The notes: a model not told the origin generated them from the letters alone. Shown: positions 1-9,871, counted from the first letter of the stretch. The stretch: 64,000 nucleotides of DNA from Rhipicephalus microplus (GCF_043290135.1 NC_134707.1:71229906-71293905), one strand, 5' to 3'. Translations and numbers: made by a program.

Positions 1-2
1 TG

Positions 3-1072
3 CACAGTTTACAGGGTGCCAAGTTCTTTTCCTCGTTAGACTTACGGTCAGGCTACTGACATGTGCCTATGGCGGAGGCCGATCGCACCAAAACCGCTTT
101 TGTCACGCCAGACGGCTTATACGAATTCACCGTCTTGCCCTTAGGACTTTGCAATGCACCTGCAACGTTCGAACGATTGATGGACAACATCCTGCGTGGA
201 CTAAAATGGAAGATATGCTTGTGTTACCTTGATGATATCGTGGTCTTAGCGCCTAACTTTGACACGCACTTACGTCACATTCAGCACGTCCTTACTTGCT
301 TGACTAACGCCGGTTTGCAATAAACCTAAAAAAATGTCGATTTGCCATGCGTCAACTGAACATTATGGGCCACCTTGTTTCCAAGGAAGGCATCCTTCCG
401 GATCCCGAGCAATTGCGAGCTGTTACGGCGTTTCCTAAACCAGCCACCATCAAAGAACTTCGAAGTTTCATCGGCTTGTGTTCGTATTTCTGGCGATTCA
501 TCCGAAACTTCGCGTCTAATATATCACTTCTCAGCGACTGTAAAGACCTCTTATCGTGGTCCCCTGCCTGCAACGAGGCTTTCACCACCTTGTGACGGCT
601 TCTCACGACGCCACCCATTCTACGCCATTTAGATCCTGAAGCTCCAACTGAAATCCACACCGACGCCAGTGGTGTAGGCCTGGGTGCTGTGCTCGCACAG
701 CGTAAATCTCAGCATCAGGAATACGTCGTGGCATACGCTAGTCGCACACTTACCAAGGCTGAGAGCAACTACAGCGTCACAGAAAAGGAGCGCTTGGCCA
801 TTGTGTGGGCCCTTGGAAAGTTTCGCCCATATTCATATGGTCGTTCTTTTGACGTCGTGACCGACCACCACGCACCGTGCTGGCTTTCGACGTTAAAAGA
901 CCCATTTGGCCGCCTCGCTCGCTGGGCGTCGAAAATTCAAGATTATGACATACGGGTGGTTTATCGGTCAGGACGGAAGCATGCTGACGCCGACGCCCTT
1001 TCCCTTCTCCCCTGTCCCACAATACCACATCTGACTCCGTTTGTGATTCCACAATGTCATCTCGTGATTTGA
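3..1072 (+). pseudogene. E1: Ty3/Gypsy reverse transcriptase and RNase H, broken
   Basis: Pol fragment of a Ty3/Gypsy LTR retrotransposon whose 5' part lies outside the window. RT landmarks run in order: a TAFVTPDGLYEF segment (about 93-128), [14 protein letters not shown], and the catalytic CYLDD box near 218-232. RNase H follows from about 655, with the TDASG start, the EKERLAIV helix and TDHH. Damage seen directly: a TGA at 57-59 where the family has Trp, a one-base deletion near 320 that shifts the frame, an in-frame TGA at 593-595, and a one-base insertion near 1070 that shifts into the integrase frame. The host cell could not make a continuous polyprotein. Family identity is secure; the exact Gypsy clade is not. 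Confidence 0.93.
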
Positions 1073-2351
1073 CATCATTGCTATCGAACAACGCAATGAC
1101 CCGTGGACTGCTTTTCTTCTCAATCATCTCTCCAAAACTTCGGAAATCCCAAAGACGCGAACGTTCCAGCGCCAAGTTCCACACTTCTCGATACGAGACA
1201 TGCTTCTCTATCGACGCAACTACGCACCAGAGGGACGCAAGTGGCTGCTCGTCGATCCACGAACCCTGAGGTCGCAGATTTGTTCCTCTTTTCATGCTGA
1301 CCCACCATGTGGCCACGCAGGAGTCTTCAAGACCCACCAAAGGCTTCGACATTGTTACTACTGGCGTGGTATGTATACCTTCGTCCGCAACTTCGTCCGC
1401 TCTTGCGCTGATTGTCAGTGCCGAAAATCTCCACGTCACGCATGCACCGGGGAACTGCAGCCTTTACCATGCCCTTCCCGACCCTTCGAACGTGTCGGAA
1501 TGAATATTTATGGGCAACTTCCATTGACTTCGACTGGAAACAGGTGGATATTAGTTGCTATCGAGCACCTAACACGCTATTCTGAGACCGCTGCTCTTCA
1601 AATGGCTCCAGCAAAGGAGGTTGCCACTTTCCTACTGCGTCAATTTGTGTTGCGTCATGAAGGCCCTCAAAAACTCCTCAGTGACCGTGGCCGCGCCTTC
1701 TTTCCCGAGGTCATTGAAAAATTGCTCGCTGAGTGTGCTATTGTACATTGCACATGTACCGCTTACCACCCTCAAACCGATGGGGCTACCGAGCGCTTTA
1801 ATTGTACTCTCGGCAACATGCTAGCTTTGTATGTGACGCCTGATCACTCTAACTGGGACTTAGTTCTCCCATTCAATGCATACGCTTATAATACGGTGAC
1901 GCAAGCGAGAACAGGCTTCTCCCCTTTTTACCTCCTCTACGGCCGTCGCCCCTCCCACACCGTTGACACCATTCTGCCCTGTCGACCAGACGCATCCGAG
2001 TGCCTACCGATCTCTGACGCCGCCAGACACGCAGAACAATGTCGCCAGTTAGCTCGTCGCTTTACCTGCGCTGACCAAAACAGGCAAAAAGCAATTCATG
2101 AGGCCCAGACCTCAACTCCCGTTTTTCTTCCGGGTGCTCGGCTGTCAGTGCCGCATCGCACACCTGGGCTCTCTTCCAAACTTTTGCAAAAGTACGATGG
2201 GCCATATCGTATTCTCGAACAAACTTCGCCAGTAAATTACCTCATTGAGCCTCATGCACCACCGTCAGACTTGCGACGTCGCAAGCGCGAGGTTGTACAC
2301 GTCCAGAGGCTCAAGCAGTACCACGGTTCAACGCCGCCTGCACAGGACTAA
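1071..2351 (+). pseudogene. E1: Ty3/Gypsy integrase with GPY/F domain
   Basis: Continuous reading frame of about 427 codons that continues E1 after the frameshift. It would insert the element cDNA into host DNA. A zinc-binding region of HHCC type lies near 1,290-1,420 (HADPPCGH, then CADCQC). The DDE core follows: VGMNIYGQLP near 1,500, LSDRGRAF near 1,680 and TDGATERFN near 1,790. A C-terminal GPY/F module (YDGPYRIL, then VVHVQRLKQYHG) ends at the stop at 2,349-2,351. In the family the first catalytic position is Asp (VG-x-D-x-YG). Here it reads Asn, so the enzyme should be inactive even though the frame is open. It lies directly downstream of the broken RT/RNase H and has no start of its own. 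Confidence 0.9.
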
Positions 2352-2534
2352 GTCGCCGGCATGGCTCCTTTGTTTCTCGGCGGGGCCTTTGTAAAAAAGA
2401 GGAAGTACTCCGGCGCAGAGGTCATAAGCATCAACAGCAGCAGCGTGCAGCAGCGGCTCGAGCTCGGAAATTGCGGCTGGTACATCGGCTTTCAAGCCTT
2501 CCACGCATCAACCTTTGTGCTCAATGAAGCTCCT

Positions 2535-2536
<2 letters not shown>
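2352..2536 (+). other. E1 3' untranslated region
   Basis: Sequence between the E1 stop and the (TA)n tract. It holds a purine run at about 2,391-2,405 (AAAAAAGAGGAAG) that could be the polypurine tract. No partner repeat lies inside the window, so a 3' LTR start cannot be fixed. The rest, with CAGCAG-rich sequence near 2,430-2,450, is unassigned. Confidence 0.4.

Positions 2537-2622
<86 letters not shown>
2537..2622. repeat. (TA)n microsatellite
   Basis: Alternating TA run with one short interruption near 2,570. It sits exactly against the E2 LTR end at 2,623. Confidence 0.97.
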
Positions 2623-2627
<5 letters not shown>

Positions 2628-2771
2628 CCACGTCCGGTACGGCAGTAACCAGGTTATCATTTTTGTCCAGGTGCACGAGCCAAAGAGACCCACCTCGCGT
2701 GACATACGATGATAATCACTACAATGGTATTGTCATACAGATGAAGATGAAGTACATAGTCAGCGCTCACA
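2623..2771 (-). repeat. E2 3' LTR
   Basis: 149-bp repeat that matches 7,651-7,799 in the same orientation. On the minus strand it starts TGTGAGCGCTGAC and ends GGTCTCA, so it has canonical TG...CA ends. Its outer end touches the (TA)n tract. Confidence 0.93.
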
Positions 2772-2786
2772 CTATTTTCCCCCCTT
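2772..2786 (-). promoter_or_regulatory. E2 polypurine tract
   Basis: On the minus strand the 15 bases before the 3' LTR read as a run of A and G with six consecutive G. This is the expected primer site for plus-strand DNA synthesis. Its position against the LTR start supports the LTR boundary. Confidence 0.75.
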
Positions 2787-2805
2787 CGCGAAAGAGGGCA
2801 GCAAG

Positions 2806-4257
2806 TTAGAAAGGGTTAAAACGCCGAATATATGGTTTTAGTCGAGAGACGTGGAAGATCTCGCTGTGGCGGTGACGACGATCAAGAGCAGCCTTGACAG
2901 GAGCAACGCAATGGTTGACTTCAGATATTCGTTCTAGAACGGTGTATGGACCGAGATATCGGTTAAGAAATTTTCGCAGAACCCAGGTGCACGAATAGTT
3001 GTCCACAAAAGCACTTCGTCACCTTGGCGGAACAGAAATTTTCGACACTTTGCATCAATGTCGATTTTTCTTATCTCCTGATTGGTAGTAGTGTTGGTGC
3101 GGGAGATTTCACGGCCGTGGGCGACGCAAGCGGCGAACTCTTCTGCAACAGATGAACAACAAACAGAAGATGTGGACAAAAAGGTGGTGTCCAGAACAAA
3201 AGTCGGTACACGGCCATAAACGAGAAAAAAGGGGCTGTAATTCGTCGTACGCTGTTTGGCAGTTTTCTAGGCGAACGTGACAAAAGGAAGAATAGTGTCC
3301 CAGTTTTGTGATCCGGTTGAACGTACATGGAGATCATGTCGGACGAAGTTCGGTGAAAACGCCCAGTCAGACCATTAGTTTCTGGGTGATACGCTGATGT
3401 GGTCTTGTGGATGGTGTTAGAAACCTGGAGGACTTTAGCAATAACGTGTGAAAGAAATGTTTTGCCACGGTCACTAGGAAGACCACGCGGTGCGCCATGT
3501 CGTAAAATGATGGCGTCGGCGACTTCAGAGGTAGCCCCGGATGTAAGAGCTGCCGTCTCCGCATAGCGAGTAAGGTGGTCCACGGCAGTAACAATCCAAC
3601 GGTGACCGGCTGGCGTAAGCGGAAGAGGTCCGTATAAGTCTATACCCACAAATTCAAAGGGGGTGGACGGGCATGGCAGCAGTTGCAATGGTCCCACGAG
3701 AAGACACGTGGTACGTTTGCGGTGCTGGCATGACGCACTGGAAGCGACGTACTTGGCGACAGAACTGGAGAGGCAAGGCCAAAAGCAGCGAGTCTTGAGG
3801 CGGTCGCAAGTCTTGTGGAACCCTAAGTGGCCAGCTGTCGCGTCGTCATGAAACGCCTGTAAGACTTCCAGACGAAGTGAGCGAGGAATGACAAGAACCC
3901 ATCGGTTACTGAGAGGATGGTAAATTTGTTGACATAATGTTCCATCTTGAAGCTTGAAACGGGCAAGTTGTCGTCTTAGGCGGCTGTTTGGAGCACGCGA
4001 TAAGCCAGTGAGCCGATCGATGATTGTGCGGCAGTAAGTATCGTTATGTTGGAGTGAAGCCAGATCTGTGGACGAATGAAGGTCCGCTGAGGCAATGAAC
4101 TCTTTCAACTAGCAGCTGTCTGCTTGGTCACTTTGGTGGGCGGTGACGAACAGATGGAAGGTGACACTCCGGCACTTTGCGAGAGCGGGCAACGTGACAA
4201 AGCGTCGGCATCTTGGTGCTGTGAACCCGACCTATATCTGACGCTATAGTCATACTC
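2806..4257 (-). pseudogene. E2: Ty3/Gypsy integrase with GPY/F domain, broken
   Basis: Minus-strand integrase region. The main open stretch (4,108 to 3,071) shows the zinc region (AFHDDATAGHLGFHKT, later CQHRKR), then FVGIDLYGPLP and PSDRGKTF with the first two catalytic Asp intact. The third motif reads NGLTGRFHR, where the family has Glu before Arg, so the catalytic Glu is replaced by Gly. A frameshift near 3,305 breaks the region after YVQPDHK. The C-terminal part resumes in other frames at 3,179-2,934 (RQGDEVLLWTTIRAPG) and 3,006-2,806 (LGPYTVLERIS, then FHVSRLKPY), which is the GPY/F module. The region between RNase H and integrase (4,257-4,109) also has stops. Confidence 0.9.
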
Positions 4258-5816
4258 TTAAGCTCGTAGTACCCAATGGCCAAGGCGTCCCGACAAAGTT
4301 TTGAGACACGATAACCAACTAAGAGCATGATGGTCAGTAACTATTGTGAAATTCCAGCCGTATAAGTAAGGGCGAAACTTTTGTGCGTACCACGCGATGG
4401 CGAGACATGCTTGCTCAGCCATGCTGCGATTTCGCTCAGCAGGTGAAAGAGTACGGCTTGCGTAGGCCCCGACTTGTTCTTCGAAAGCGTGGTTCCGCTG
4501 AAGAAGGACAGCACCGATGACAAGTCCACTTGCGTCAATGTGTAGCAGAGTAGGTGCAGCAGGGTCGAAATGGCGAAGCACTGGCCGTGCTGTGAGGCAT
4601 CGCGTGAGGGTGTGAAAAGCTGCTTCGCAGTCATCCGACCAGACAAAGGGTCCATTCGTAGTCAGAAGTTTGTTCAGAGGAGCCGCAATGGTAGCGAAAT
4701 CACGCTTAAAGTGGCGGAAATACGACGCCAAGCCAAGAAAGCTGCGGAGGTCTATGGGTGTGGTTGGTGTAGGAAAGTGCAGTACCGCGGTAGCCTTGTC
4801 GGGATCGGGCTCAACGCCATGTCCGCTGACGACGTGACCTAACACCTTGATGCTGTGACTGGCAAATCGACACTTTTTAGGGTTGAGCTGGAGACCGGCC
4901 TTAGCTAAACACTTGAGGACTTCGTGTAGCCATTTCAGATGCTGTGAGAAGCTGGACGAAAAGATGACAATGTCGTCCAGGTAGCAAAGGCACGTCTTCC
5001 ATTTTAATCCCCGCAGTACCGTGTCTATTATTCTTTCAAATGTGGCTGGGGCGTTGCATAGGCCAAAAGGCATCACATTGAACTCAAAGAGCCCATCTGG
5101 CGTAGCAAACGCAGTCTTCTCTTTATCAGACTCGTGCATCGGAATCTGCCAATAACCAGAGCACAAGTCAAGACTTGAAAAGTACTCGGCACCTTGTTTT
5201 TATCAAGAGCGTCGTCAATTCAAGGCATTCGGTAGATGTCCTTACGAGTAATTTTGTTGAGTGATCTATAATCAATGCAAAACCATACTGAGCTATCCTT
5301 TTTTTTGAATAGTACGACAGGAGAAGACCATGCGCTTGTCGAAGACCTGACGACGTTGCGTGCGAGCATTTCGTTAACTTGTTCTTCTATAAGCTTGCGT
5401 TCAGAAGCCGACACACGGTAAGGGCGGCGGCGAATGACACGGGATCCGTTGGTGTCGATACGATGAGCGGCCACTGTTGTTTGACCCAGACCATCGGAAC
5501 AAACGTCTAAGCAAGTTTTGTGCTTCATTAATAACGCTAGTAAGGCATCAGTTTGCATTGGGTTGAGATGTTTACACAAAGTGGCCTTGAGAGCGGAAGA
5601 TGGATCTTCAGCTGGCATACACTTTGAGATGATGAAGCAGATGAACCAGTGACGACACAAACGGGGGTTTCTTCGGTAATACTGGCAACAGTGGTCCCCT
5701 CTGGCAGAGGTAGTGGTTCTGGCGTCGTGTTGCAGGCGGTGATGCTTGCATGACGACGTGAGAACCGCACTAAACAAGATTCGATGGTGATCGCTCGAAA
5801 AATACAGCGTCGGCAA
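4258..5816 (-). pseudogene. E2: Ty3/Gypsy reverse transcriptase and RNase H, broken
   Basis: Minus-strand RT begins in the stretch 5,816-5,220 with the usual lead-in (HRIDTNGSRVIRRRPYR, then SSTSAWSSPVVLFKKKD and CIDYRSLNKIT). A stop and frameshift near 5,220-5,166 interrupt it. It continues in another frame from 5,166 ([40 protein letters not shown]) into RNase H ([31 protein letters not shown]) and ends at 4,258. The YLDD box and the visible RNase H acidic residues are intact, so the defects are in reading frame rather than active site. Its order between protease and integrase is the normal Gypsy order. Confidence 0.92.
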
Positions 5817-6439
5817 GGAACAACCACAGCGTCACCATCTAGAATGTCTCGTGAGTCTATCGTAAGTAAACGTTCTTGTCCGGTAGGCAGGAGGAAATCC
5901 GCATCTGTGACAAGGTTGGGCGACGAAAGGTTGGCAGCAGAAGAAAGCTCAGTGTCCGTAATACGAATGAGGGGCCGCCCACACGAAATTACAGCCGACG
6001 CCGCTGACAAGAAGTCCCAGCGTAAGATTATCTGATGAGCACACGAAGACAACACAGCAAATTGTACGTGATGACGGATTCCATCGATGAGAACACGAGC
6101 AGTACACAATCCGGTCGGGCAAATCGGACTGTCATTAGCACCGCATAACATAGGACCGCAAAAAGGAGTTTGCACTTTACGCAGGCGAAAATACAATTCA
6201 CGATCAATTACCGCAATGGCGGCTCCAGTGCCTATAAGGGCATCAAGAAAAACACCTTCCACACAAAGAGGCAGCAAATTAGCTGGGCGAGACGGAGGAG
6301 TTGTAACGTTTTGACAACAAGCGGTTTCCCTTCCAGAAACTGTACCTTCTAGTTTTCCGAGTCCAGAGAGTTCGGCACGAGACACAGGGGCGATGACGTA
6401 TGCCAAAACGGAGATGGAGAACGGCAGGGAGATGAACAA
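5537..6439 (-). pseudogene. E2: retropepsin-like protease region
   Basis: Open minus-strand stretch of 300 codons between gag and RT. Residues about 60-150 look like a Gypsy aspartic protease: an FLDALIGTGAAIAVID motif followed by a second conserved block (RWDFLSAASAVI, compare the family's G-x-DFL). The catalytic triad of this family is Asp-Thr/Ser-Gly; here the first residue reads Gly (LIGTGA), so cleavage activity should be lost. The C-terminal part (CLVRFSRRHAS to TGSSAS) is the linker between protease and RT seen in arthropod Gypsy elements. It overlaps the RT frame start at 5,816, and a frame change separates it from gag near 6,349-6,439. Confidence 0.8.
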
Positions 6440-7552
6440 GAAGGATGAGGTCCAGCTTGAGACCGTAGAGGGGTCGGCGACCGACGGGATGTGGACGGAT
6501 ACGGTGCGGGATTGTATTCATTGGGTCTCGGGGCAAAGTCTCTTTCGTAAGCTGGATACCCACGACGTTCATCCTGCTGACGGCGGCCACAGAAACGGGA
6601 TATATGACCCCTTATGCCACAGTAGAAGCAGACGGGGCGTGGAGGACGCCATGTAAAATAATCGGTGGCCTTAGTACTTGCGTTGCCATCGAAGCCAAAT
6701 GGTCGCATCCGATGTCCGCAGGCACGGTTGGAACAGTTGCCGGGGCCCGTGATGCAAATTCTGCGTACGAAGGCGCCGGAAAGCGCACAGGAGACGGGGC
6801 ATGTGCAGCTTTTGTCATTGATGCCAGTTCGTCCTTGATTATCTCACGCAGGTTGAGAGGAGGTTGGCGGACAGACGCAATGGTTGGGTTGCCTGGAATA
6901 AGGCCATGGAGTTCCTCTCTTACAATTGTGCGGATAAGGGCTCGCAATTCATGCTGTCCCGTAAAGCGAGCGTCGCTGGCGGCGTGTGGAAGGCGCATTA
7001 GAGCGTGTACAGGCATTGGAAAATGGTGATGACGTCGCGGACGGTAGTTGGGTTCTGGATAACTAGAGCATTGAAGGTCACAGAGTTGATACCTTTGAGT
7101 AGGTGCCGGATGCGCTCCGCCTCCGTCATGTCATTTTGTGGTCGGCGACAGAGAGCCAGAACATCTTCAATGTTGGACGTATATGATTAGTCGTCCCCCT
7201 GGATGCGGGTTGCGGGCTTCTGTTTCACTACCACAGAGCATCCTGCAGATGTGCCAAATACCTGACGGAGATGCCCCGTGAAGGCCGACCAATCGGAAAA
7301 ATTGCTCTCGTGGTTGTAATACCAGGTTTCAGCGACGCCATCAAGGTAAAAAGGAAGGTAGCGCAGTTTGTGTACCTCGTCCTCATAATTACACACGCTG
7401 GTTCAATCATAACTGTCCAGCCATTCTTCGACGTCTTCGCCACGAATGCCGGAAAATACCGGAGGGTCTCGGGGATAGGTACTCACGGTGTAGTGAAGCC
7501 TAAGTGGTTGAGAAGGAGTGGTTGCAGCAGCGGACGCGTTGGCTTCTGCCAT
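6349..7552 (-). pseudogene. E2: Gag with zinc knuckle, broken
   Basis: Minus-strand Gag starting at the ATG at 7,552-7,550, about 100 bases after the 5' LTR. It opens MAEANASAAATTPSQP, then YPRDPPVFSGIRGEDVEEWLD, the capsid-like start shared with E4 Gag. Stops interrupt it after SYD and after QGDD, and a frameshift near 7,020 leads to 7,016-6,612 (RLPHAASDARFTGQHELRAL). A second shift near 6,700 leads to 6,708-6,349, which has an intact CX2CX4HX4C zinc knuckle (CFYCGIRGHISRFC, about 6,626-6,585). Gag would form the particle and bind element RNA. Homology to E4 Gag (about 11,700-12,300) is visible by eye, for example WFLNHEIDFTDW against WYYNHESNFSDW. Confidence 0.88.
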
Positions 7553-7650
7553 TGCTGTTGCTTGAGGGCACAACCGTCGACCAGACCGTAGCTCCAGGGG
7601 TGACGGGTAGAGCAGGAGGAGGTGGGAACCAAAGCACGCTTCACCACTTA

Positions 7651-7799
7651 TGAGACCACGTCCGGTAAGGCAGTAACCAGGTTATCCTTTTTATCCAGGT
7701 GCACGATCCGAAGAGACTCAGCCCGCGTGACATACGATGATGATCACTACAGTGGTATTGTCATACAGATGAAAATGAAGTACATGGTCAGCGCTCACA
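7651..7799 (-). repeat. E2 5' LTR
   Basis: 149-bp partner of 2,623-2,771 with TG...CA ends. Immediately downstream on the minus strand is TAAG followed by TGGTGAAG, a candidate tRNA primer site offset by four bases; the primer tRNA is not identified. Confidence 0.93.
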
Positions 7800-7821
7800 A
7801 TATGAACATTGTGAACGCTGA

Positions 7822-7823
<2 letters not shown>
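7786..7823. repeat. 16-bp-arm hairpin at the outer end of the E2 LTR
   Basis: Left arm 7,786-7,801 and right arm 7,808-7,823 are inverted repeats with one mismatch around a 6-base loop. The left arm is the first bases of the E2 LTR on the minus strand. The right arm is a near-copy of the same LTR terminus in opposite orientation, directly before (TA)n. Confidence 0.85.

Positions 7824-7824
<1 letters not shown>

Positions 7825-7879
<55 letters not shown>
7825..7879. repeat. (TA)n microsatellite, left part of a tract split by E3
   Basis: Pure TA run that ends exactly at the E3 LTR. The same tract appears to resume at 9,842 after E3. Confidence 0.95.
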
Positions 7880-7883
<4 letters not shown>

Positions 7884-7991
7884 ACGCTATGATGAATGGC
7901 AGACGTGGCCCGGCTCATACTCCATGTTTTTTCTACTGTGCACTTCTTCCTTCTCGGCTTCTACCAACCATCGCTACCTTCATACGTCACA
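7880..7991 (-). repeat. E3 3' LTR (112 bp)
   Basis: Identical to 9,730-9,841. On the minus strand it starts TGTGACGTATGAAGG and ends AGCGTTACA. Confidence 0.92.
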
Positions 7992-8013
7992 TGATTCCCC
8001 CTCCCCCCGAAAG
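7992..8013 (-). promoter_or_regulatory. E3 polypurine tract
   Basis: On the minus strand the bases just before the 3' LTR read as G-rich purine (CTTTCGGGGGGAGGGGGAAT). The same tract occurs at the same place beside the LTR of the relative at 35,499-35,520, which confirms the element boundary in both copies. Confidence 0.8.
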
Positions 8014-8157
8014 AATGCGCAAGCTAAAAACTATTAAGCATGAACAAGTGGTGTCTCATCATAGGAAAAAATATCACAAAATAGAGTAGTTCCATGTAAC
8101 ACGGCAGTTCCATGCACTTGCACAAAAATCTTCACAGGGAAGGCAGTCCAGTGACAT

Positions 8158-9645
8158 CTAGGAGACCTCAGGTGGGCGAGGTTGGCTGTTGCGTTCTGGA
8201 GAGCATAACCCTGCATTCGACGTGGAAAATGGTGATGACACAGCCTGGATAGTAGCGAAAAACGAACAAGGTTGGGAGTCCTTGTAGCATTGGAAGGTTG
8301 GACGTCTAATGCGTCGGATTTCGAGTCGTGGCTGCGACAGACGCATTGTATCTAGAATGCGTGCTTCTTGAGAGATGGTGACGGCTAGATGCCTGTGTGC
8401 TGGCGGCGTGCAAGAAGTGCTTCCGCGTCTTTCTGGGTGTTTTCCGTGGTGTTGTCTGTGTAACCGCAGACGCAGAGAGCGTCTGTGGCGATGTTCCTTC
8501 ATACGGAAACGTCCTACTTCTTGAAATGACCCTTGGATCAAAGTCCTTAATTTTCTAAGTTGTTCAAGTCGTGAGTGTGCTTCCGTTGAAGTTTTCGTTC
8601 GTCGTCGTATTTTCTTGGTTTGGTGATAGCTCTGAGAAAATTGTGGTTGGTCATCGTCGTTGAATAAGGAGACGCTGTCGGTATTGCCAGCATTCTTTAC
8701 GAGTGGGATGCAAGCATGATTTCTGTCAAGAAAAGCAGTAGATACATTTTCGTTTTTATCGGCGAGACTCGCATTGAATGGTGACTCCGTAATGTTTCCA
8801 CTTTCGGTTGGTCCGGTTCCTGAGAATGACATCGCCGCAATCATCGCTTGACGTGTTTCCGATTCCGTAGGTTCGTTTCTTCGCGGGAGAATTGAGCCAA
8901 GCGTTCCTGAAGTACAATCGCTTTCGGAATGGCAGTGGCTTGACAAGGTATTTGGCCGATATTTCAGGTGGTGAGTTGCATATGTGGCGATATATTGAGG
9001 GGTGCGATGAGAGTGACAAGCACCAGACGAGCTACTTGGCACAAAACCAGATGGTGGCTTACGTAAGGAAGATAAAGAGTCAAGTACATTGGGTGCTTGA
9101 ATGTTGTCTTGATTTGTGTATTGTATGGAAGAGTTTAGTGTTAGTGATATTTGTGTACATGGGAAACCAGGTGGAAGGTTCGGCCTTGTAGAAAGACGGC
9201 TAGGATGTCTTTCTATGAGCAAATGACTGACTTCGCCTGACGGGAATCGTAAACTTCTGCTCTGTGCTCGAACGCGTGAAGGCTTCTTATGACTGCGATG
9301 ACTGAGATCGAATGCACTGAGAGCGTGTGTTCTAATCGAATCTTCCTTGGAGTCTTGAAACCAGACGATTATTTCTTCTTTTATTTTTTTCCAAGACTCG
9401 TCGTTGTCGAATATGTGGGTGAGGTAAAATTTAAACGCCTCACCGGTGACGTAGTCGCTGAAGTTCGTAACCATCTCCCGTTCCGACCAAGATGCAGCGG
9501 TAGCGTGGAACTCGAACAGGTCGAACCAGTCCTGTACGGGTCCATCGTCCACTGATCCTGTGTACTTGGGGATGTCGAGGTCAGCCGATGGTTCTGTCAT
9601 GGTGCTGGTCTTGGTGTAGTGTTGGGATGTACTTTCGTGGTCCAT
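8158..9645 (-). CDS. E3 gag-like protein, 495 aa
   Basis: Single open frame filling nearly all of E3. The N-terminal ~120 residues look like a retrotransposon capsid: DIPKYTGSVDDGPVQDWFD, then WSEREMV, then a WKKIKEEIIVWF helix, resembling the Retrotrans_gag pattern of Ty3/Gypsy elements. The middle is rich in Ser, Pro and Arg. Residues about 340-440 are strongly basic (KKIRRRTK, RHRRSLRLRLHR), suitable for RNA binding in place of a zinc knuckle, which I do not see. The last ~20 residues (PERNSQPRPPEVS) reappear with a different stop codon at the end of the related ORF near 35,656. The start used is the first ATG, 84 bases from the 5' LTR. The C-terminal third could be accidental read-through of 3' noncoding sequence. 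No enzyme motif was found. Confidence 0.72.
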   Translation of the reverse strand: MDHESTSQHYTKTSTMTEPSADLDIPKYTGSVDDGPVQDWFDLFEFHATAASWSEREMVTNFSDYVTGEAFKFYLTHIFDNDESWKKIKEEIIVWFQDSKEDSIRTHALSAFDLSHRSHKKPSRVRAQSRSLRFPSGEVSHLLIERHPSRLSTRPNLPPGFPCTQISLTLNSSIQYTNQDNIQAPNVLDSLSSLRKPPSGFVPSSSSGACHSHRTPQYIATYATHHLKYRPNTLSSHCHSESDCTSGTLGSILPRRNEPTESETRQAMIAAMSFSGTGPTESGNITESPFNASLADKNENVSTAFLDRNHACIPLVKNAGNTDSVSLFNDDDQPQFSQSYHQTKKIRRRTKTSTEAHSRLEQLRKLRTLIQGSFQEVGRFRMKEHRHRRSLRLRLHRQHHGKHPERRGSTSCTPPAHRHLAVTISQEARILDTMRLSQPRLEIRRIRRPTFQCYKDSQPCSFFATIQAVSSPFSTSNAGLCSPERNSQPRPPEVS

Positions 9646-9729
9646 GTTCGGTCACTGCGTCTTGCTGAGACGTTCGGAGATGGTGACTGGTTGATGACGT
9701 GGCCGCCAGGTCTTCATCCTGTCGACTCG

Positions 9730-9840
9730 TGTAACGCTATGATGAATGGCAGACGTGGCCCGGCTCATACTCCATGTTTTTTCTACTGTGCACTTCTTCC
9801 TTCTCGGCTTCTACCAACCATCGCTACCTTCATACGTCAC

Positions 9841-9841
<1 letters not shown>
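9730..9841 (-). repeat. E3 5' LTR (112 bp)
   Basis: Identical to 7,880-7,991. The sequence after it on the minus strand starts CGAGTCGACAGG and has no TGG directly at the LTR edge, so the usual tRNA primer site is not obvious. Confidence 0.92.

Positions 9842-9866
<25 letters not shown>
9842..9866. repeat. (TA)n microsatellite, right part of the tract split by E3
   Basis: TA run starting exactly at the outer end of the E3 5' LTR. Confidence 0.95.

Positions 9867-9871
<5 letters not shown>

Larger units (their letters stand above)
2623..7799 (-). mobile_element. E2: full-length Ty3/Gypsy LTR retrotransposon, inactivated
   Basis: Element of about 5.2 kb read on the minus strand: 5' LTR (7,651-7,799), gag, protease, RT, RNase H, integrase, 3' LTR (2,623-2,771). 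The LTRs start TG and end CA and differ at about 12 of 149 positions by my count (about 8%), so the insertion is old. A purine tract (minus strand, 2,786 to 2,772) lies directly before the 3' LTR. The left flank is (TA)n and the right flank starts ATATG, so a 4-5 bp target duplication is plausible but not exact. Every coding domain carries stops, frameshifts or lost catalytic residues. Confidence 0.92.
7880..9841 (-). mobile_element. E3: short gag-only LTR retrotransposon, apparently young
   Basis: Complete 1,962-bp unit bounded by two 112-bp direct repeats that are identical base for base as far as I can read. The repeats start TG and end CA, with TATA on both outer sides as a possible 4-bp target duplication inside a (TA)n tract. 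On the minus strand the order is LTR, one 495-codon gag-like ORF, purine tract, LTR. There is no protease, RT, RNase H or integrase. This matches the architecture called TR-GAG (terminal-repeat retrotransposon with only a GAG domain). It would depend on proteins from an autonomous partner not present here. A truncated relative lies at 35,391-36,184. Confidence 0.85.

Noticed and set aside
777..1439. 220-codon minus-strand ORF
   Set aside because: It is antisense to the E1 RNase H and integrase region and has no domain of its own.
2391..2536. E1 3' LTR
   Set aside because: A purine tract is present but no direct-repeat partner lies in the window, so the LTR boundary cannot be supported.
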